This document shows, piece by piece, positions 14,463 through 16,206 of a stretch of 16,206 nt of DNA. This DNA is from CAIVSN01 sp036171455 (GTDB lineage Bacteria > Patescibacteriota > Gracilibacteria > BD1-5 > UBA2023), in contig JAVHRB010000030.1 in assembly GCA_036171455.1 (NCBI GenBank), positions 1 through 16,206 of the forward strand. Direction: 5' to 3'. The translations under genes and the position numbers were made by a program. The notes under the pieces were generated by a model. That model saw only the letters and a list, made by a program, of their open reading frames with translations. It searched no databases and was not told where the DNA came from. Numbering within the stretch: position 1 is the stretch's first letter; the number at the start of each line of letters is the position of its first letter.

Positions 14463-16109
14463 ATGGACGAATCATACAAAAAAATACGGGTCGCATTGTA
14501 CGTGCGGGTATCGACCGAGGAACAGGTTTCCAAGTGAGTCTCCATAGAACACCAGACGGAAAGCCTCATCGAATATGCGGAACGCAATGGATATGTCCTG
14601 AACCAAGAACGGCACGTCTATGTCGATCGGGGGTTCTCCGGAGCTTCCAAAAGCCGTCCCGCCCTCCAAAAGCTCATGTTCGATTCCGCGAACGACGAAT
14701 TTGATCTCGTGCTCGTCAAAAAGGTCGACCGATTCTTTCGCAAGAACCTCTACCTCCTCCAGCATGTCGAGGAACTCGTCCAAAACGGAGTGGGATTCAA
14801 AGCGGTGGACCAAGGGTTCAATATCGAGGATACCTCCGGAAAGATGATGCTTTCCATGCTCGGGGTCATCGGCGAAATGGAACGCGACCTTATACGCGAC
14901 CGGACGATCTCCGGAAAAGTACAGAAAGCGAAGATGGGCTACTATGTCGGGTGAGGCTATCCGAAACTCGGATACCGATTCGAACGCGATTCCCGATGAA
15001 AGAAGCTCGTCGTGGACGAAGAAGAAGCGGAACTCGTGAAACGCATATTCCGCCTCTACGTGGACGAATGAATGACTTTTTGGGAAATATCTGAAATGTT
15101 CAACGGTGAAGGGGTGCAAACGAAATACGACAAGGTGTTCGCCGAAACTCCCGGGAAACGGAAGAAAATTCCGAACCACTGGTATCCCACGAGCCTCGGG
15201 AGCATAATCACGGATGAAACCTACGTCGGGAAATACTTCTACGGGAAGAACGGCTACCGCTACGACCGGAAGCTCTGAAAGGACGTTTCATACATAAAAC
15301 CGAGGAGCGAATGGATCGAACTCCCATGTCCAAGGATTGTCGATGATGCAACTTTCTTAAAAGCGCAGGAGCTCATCGAGAAGAACAAGGCGATGAAGAG
15401 TAACAAAGTGACCCATCCGTTCACTGGGCTCGTAAAATGCGATGCCTGCGGTCGGAGCTACGTCGGATACAAGACCTGCAAGCATACGTTCAGCTACCGT
15501 TGCTGAGGCAATTCCATCTACAAGACGCACGTGGAGAGCCGATGCTTCAACAAGCAGGTTTCCGAAAAATACCTGTTCGAACAGATCTGGGGAAAGATGG
15601 AACAAATCTTCGAAAACCCGAAAGGAACGCTCGAAGACTACCACAAATCAAGGGAACGCGACGACCGCATCGACGATTACTCCAAGGAGTTCGCCGACCT
15701 GACCAAGAAGACCGAAAAATACTCGAACGGACTCAAGAACCTCTATAAGGACATCTACCTTTGCGAGAGCGACTTCGAGAAAGAGATGAAACAGGAAACA
15801 CTCAAGACGTTGGAACGGGAACTCGAAGCTTTGAACCGCCGGAAAGCCGAACTCAATGACCGGGTCGCGAAACTGAAATGGATCGACGACAGCAAAGATA
15901 ACCTCGGGAAAATCGTTCGGGAATACCGAAAGGCCTTCAATGGTCTCACGTATGAGAACAAGCTCGAACTCATCCGGGAATTCACCGATCGGATCGTCGT
16001 GTACGACTGATGAAAAATCGTCGTGAACTTCCGGTTCTGAGACCATTCGACCGACTTCACCCACATGGAATTCGAGATACGCAAAGACTCCCTCGAAAAG
16101 CGTCCGTAA
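14463..16109 (+). CDS. Large serine recombinase, 548 aa
   Basis: Integration or excision through a 5'-phosphoserine. ATG 14463 to TAA 16107-16109 with nine TGA=Gly codons (residues 25, 164, 179, 203, 272, 348, 516, 517, 526). Domains: resolvase catalytic domain, residues about 8-155, with nucleophile Ser17 in YVRVSTEEQ, then SKGVSIEHQ, FSGASKSRPALQKLM, DLVLVKKVDRFFRK and GEMERDLIRDR; recombinase domain about 160-300 (GGGYPKLGYRF, EEAELVKRIFRLY, PTSLGSIITDETYVGKYFY); zinc ribbon about 320-360 (CDACG ... YRC ... SRC); long coiled coil about 390-480 (KEMKQETLKTLERELEALNR). This is the usual plan of phage and ICE large serine integrases. Conserved Gly positions encoded by TGA are the best proof of code 25 here. 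Confidence 0.95.
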
Positions 16110-16132
16110 CGCGAATTGACCGGTCCGGATAA

Positions 16133-16175
16133 AATAGGACACACGAACTCAAAAGCTCGGTGTTCTATTTTTCTT
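16133..16175 (+). terminator. Intrinsic terminator after serine recombinase
   Basis: AATAGGACAC (16133-16142) / GTGTTCTATT (16160-16169) with one G-U pair, followed by TTTCTTTC. It lies about 24 nt after the stop codon. The last 30 bases of the window hold nothing recognisable. Confidence 0.8.
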
Positions 16176-16206
16176 TCATTTTGTTAAGAAAATATTGTTG
16201 AATAGA

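Noticed and set aside
14472..15179. Long open frame on the minus strand (235 codons)
   Set aside because: Antisense of the serine recombinase, whose catalytic and recombinase domains are unmistakable.
1..16206. tRNA, rRNA or phage structural genes
   Set aside because: I looked for cloverleaf-like runs, rRNA-conserved words, and terminase, portal or capsid motifs by eye and saw none; a covariance-model or profile scan would be needed to exclude them.

Overview
The window reads as DNA from a candidate-phylum bacterium of the Gracilibacteria / Absconditabacteria (BD1-5, SR1) group, or an element living in one, because TGA is plainly a sense codon for glycine (translation table 25). Read with the standard code nearly every long gene breaks. 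Read with only TAA and TAG as stops, the pieces join in frame into whole proteins. The clearest cases are the large serine recombinase (TGA in SKGVSIEHQ, YVGGGYPKLGYRF and YRCGGNS) and the tyrosine recombinase (KGSLNSTIKL). All coordinates below use this code. Shine-Dalgarno boxes are essentially absent.

Left arm (1-6138), all genes leftward: a small unknown protein (54-425); a secreted cassette of two lipoproteins (516-1781 and 1809-2387, the second with a DUF1566-like domain) and a secreted CAP-domain protein (2410-4143, strikingly AT-rich); two small unknown proteins (4480-4824 and 5785-6138); and a 2-TM peptide (5365-5595). The gene-free parts are rich in structure. A set of interleaved, pseudoknot-like inverted repeats lies at 4239-4401. 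An iteron-like cluster of ATGAAGGT/ATTAAGGT words lies at 5114-5360, inside an imperfect inverted repeat (4996-5050 / 5681-5735). A 46-bp promoter-bearing segment is duplicated at 459-504 and 4872-4917.

Right arm (6205-16109), all genes rightward: a possible leader ORF ending in a terminator-like hairpin; a divergent sigma-70-like factor interrupted by one in-frame TAA; a polytopic membrane protein; a short tyrosine recombinase; an unknown tail-anchored protein; an unknown protein plus a P-loop NTPase/helicase (the probable replication module); three tandem small proteins that look like diverged paralogs; one more unknown; and a large serine recombinase followed by a terminator.

Two recombinases of different chemistry, a helicase-like NTPase, an iteron-like region, a divergent gene layout around about 6.17 kb and many unknown small genes suggest an integrative element, plasmid or prophage-like element. 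I see no capsid, portal, terminase, conjugation or CRISPR genes, and no rRNA or tRNA. The most interesting possibility is that the element carries its own sigma factor, and that the unusual repeated sequence ahead of the genes at 9655 and 10562 is its promoter. That link is inference.
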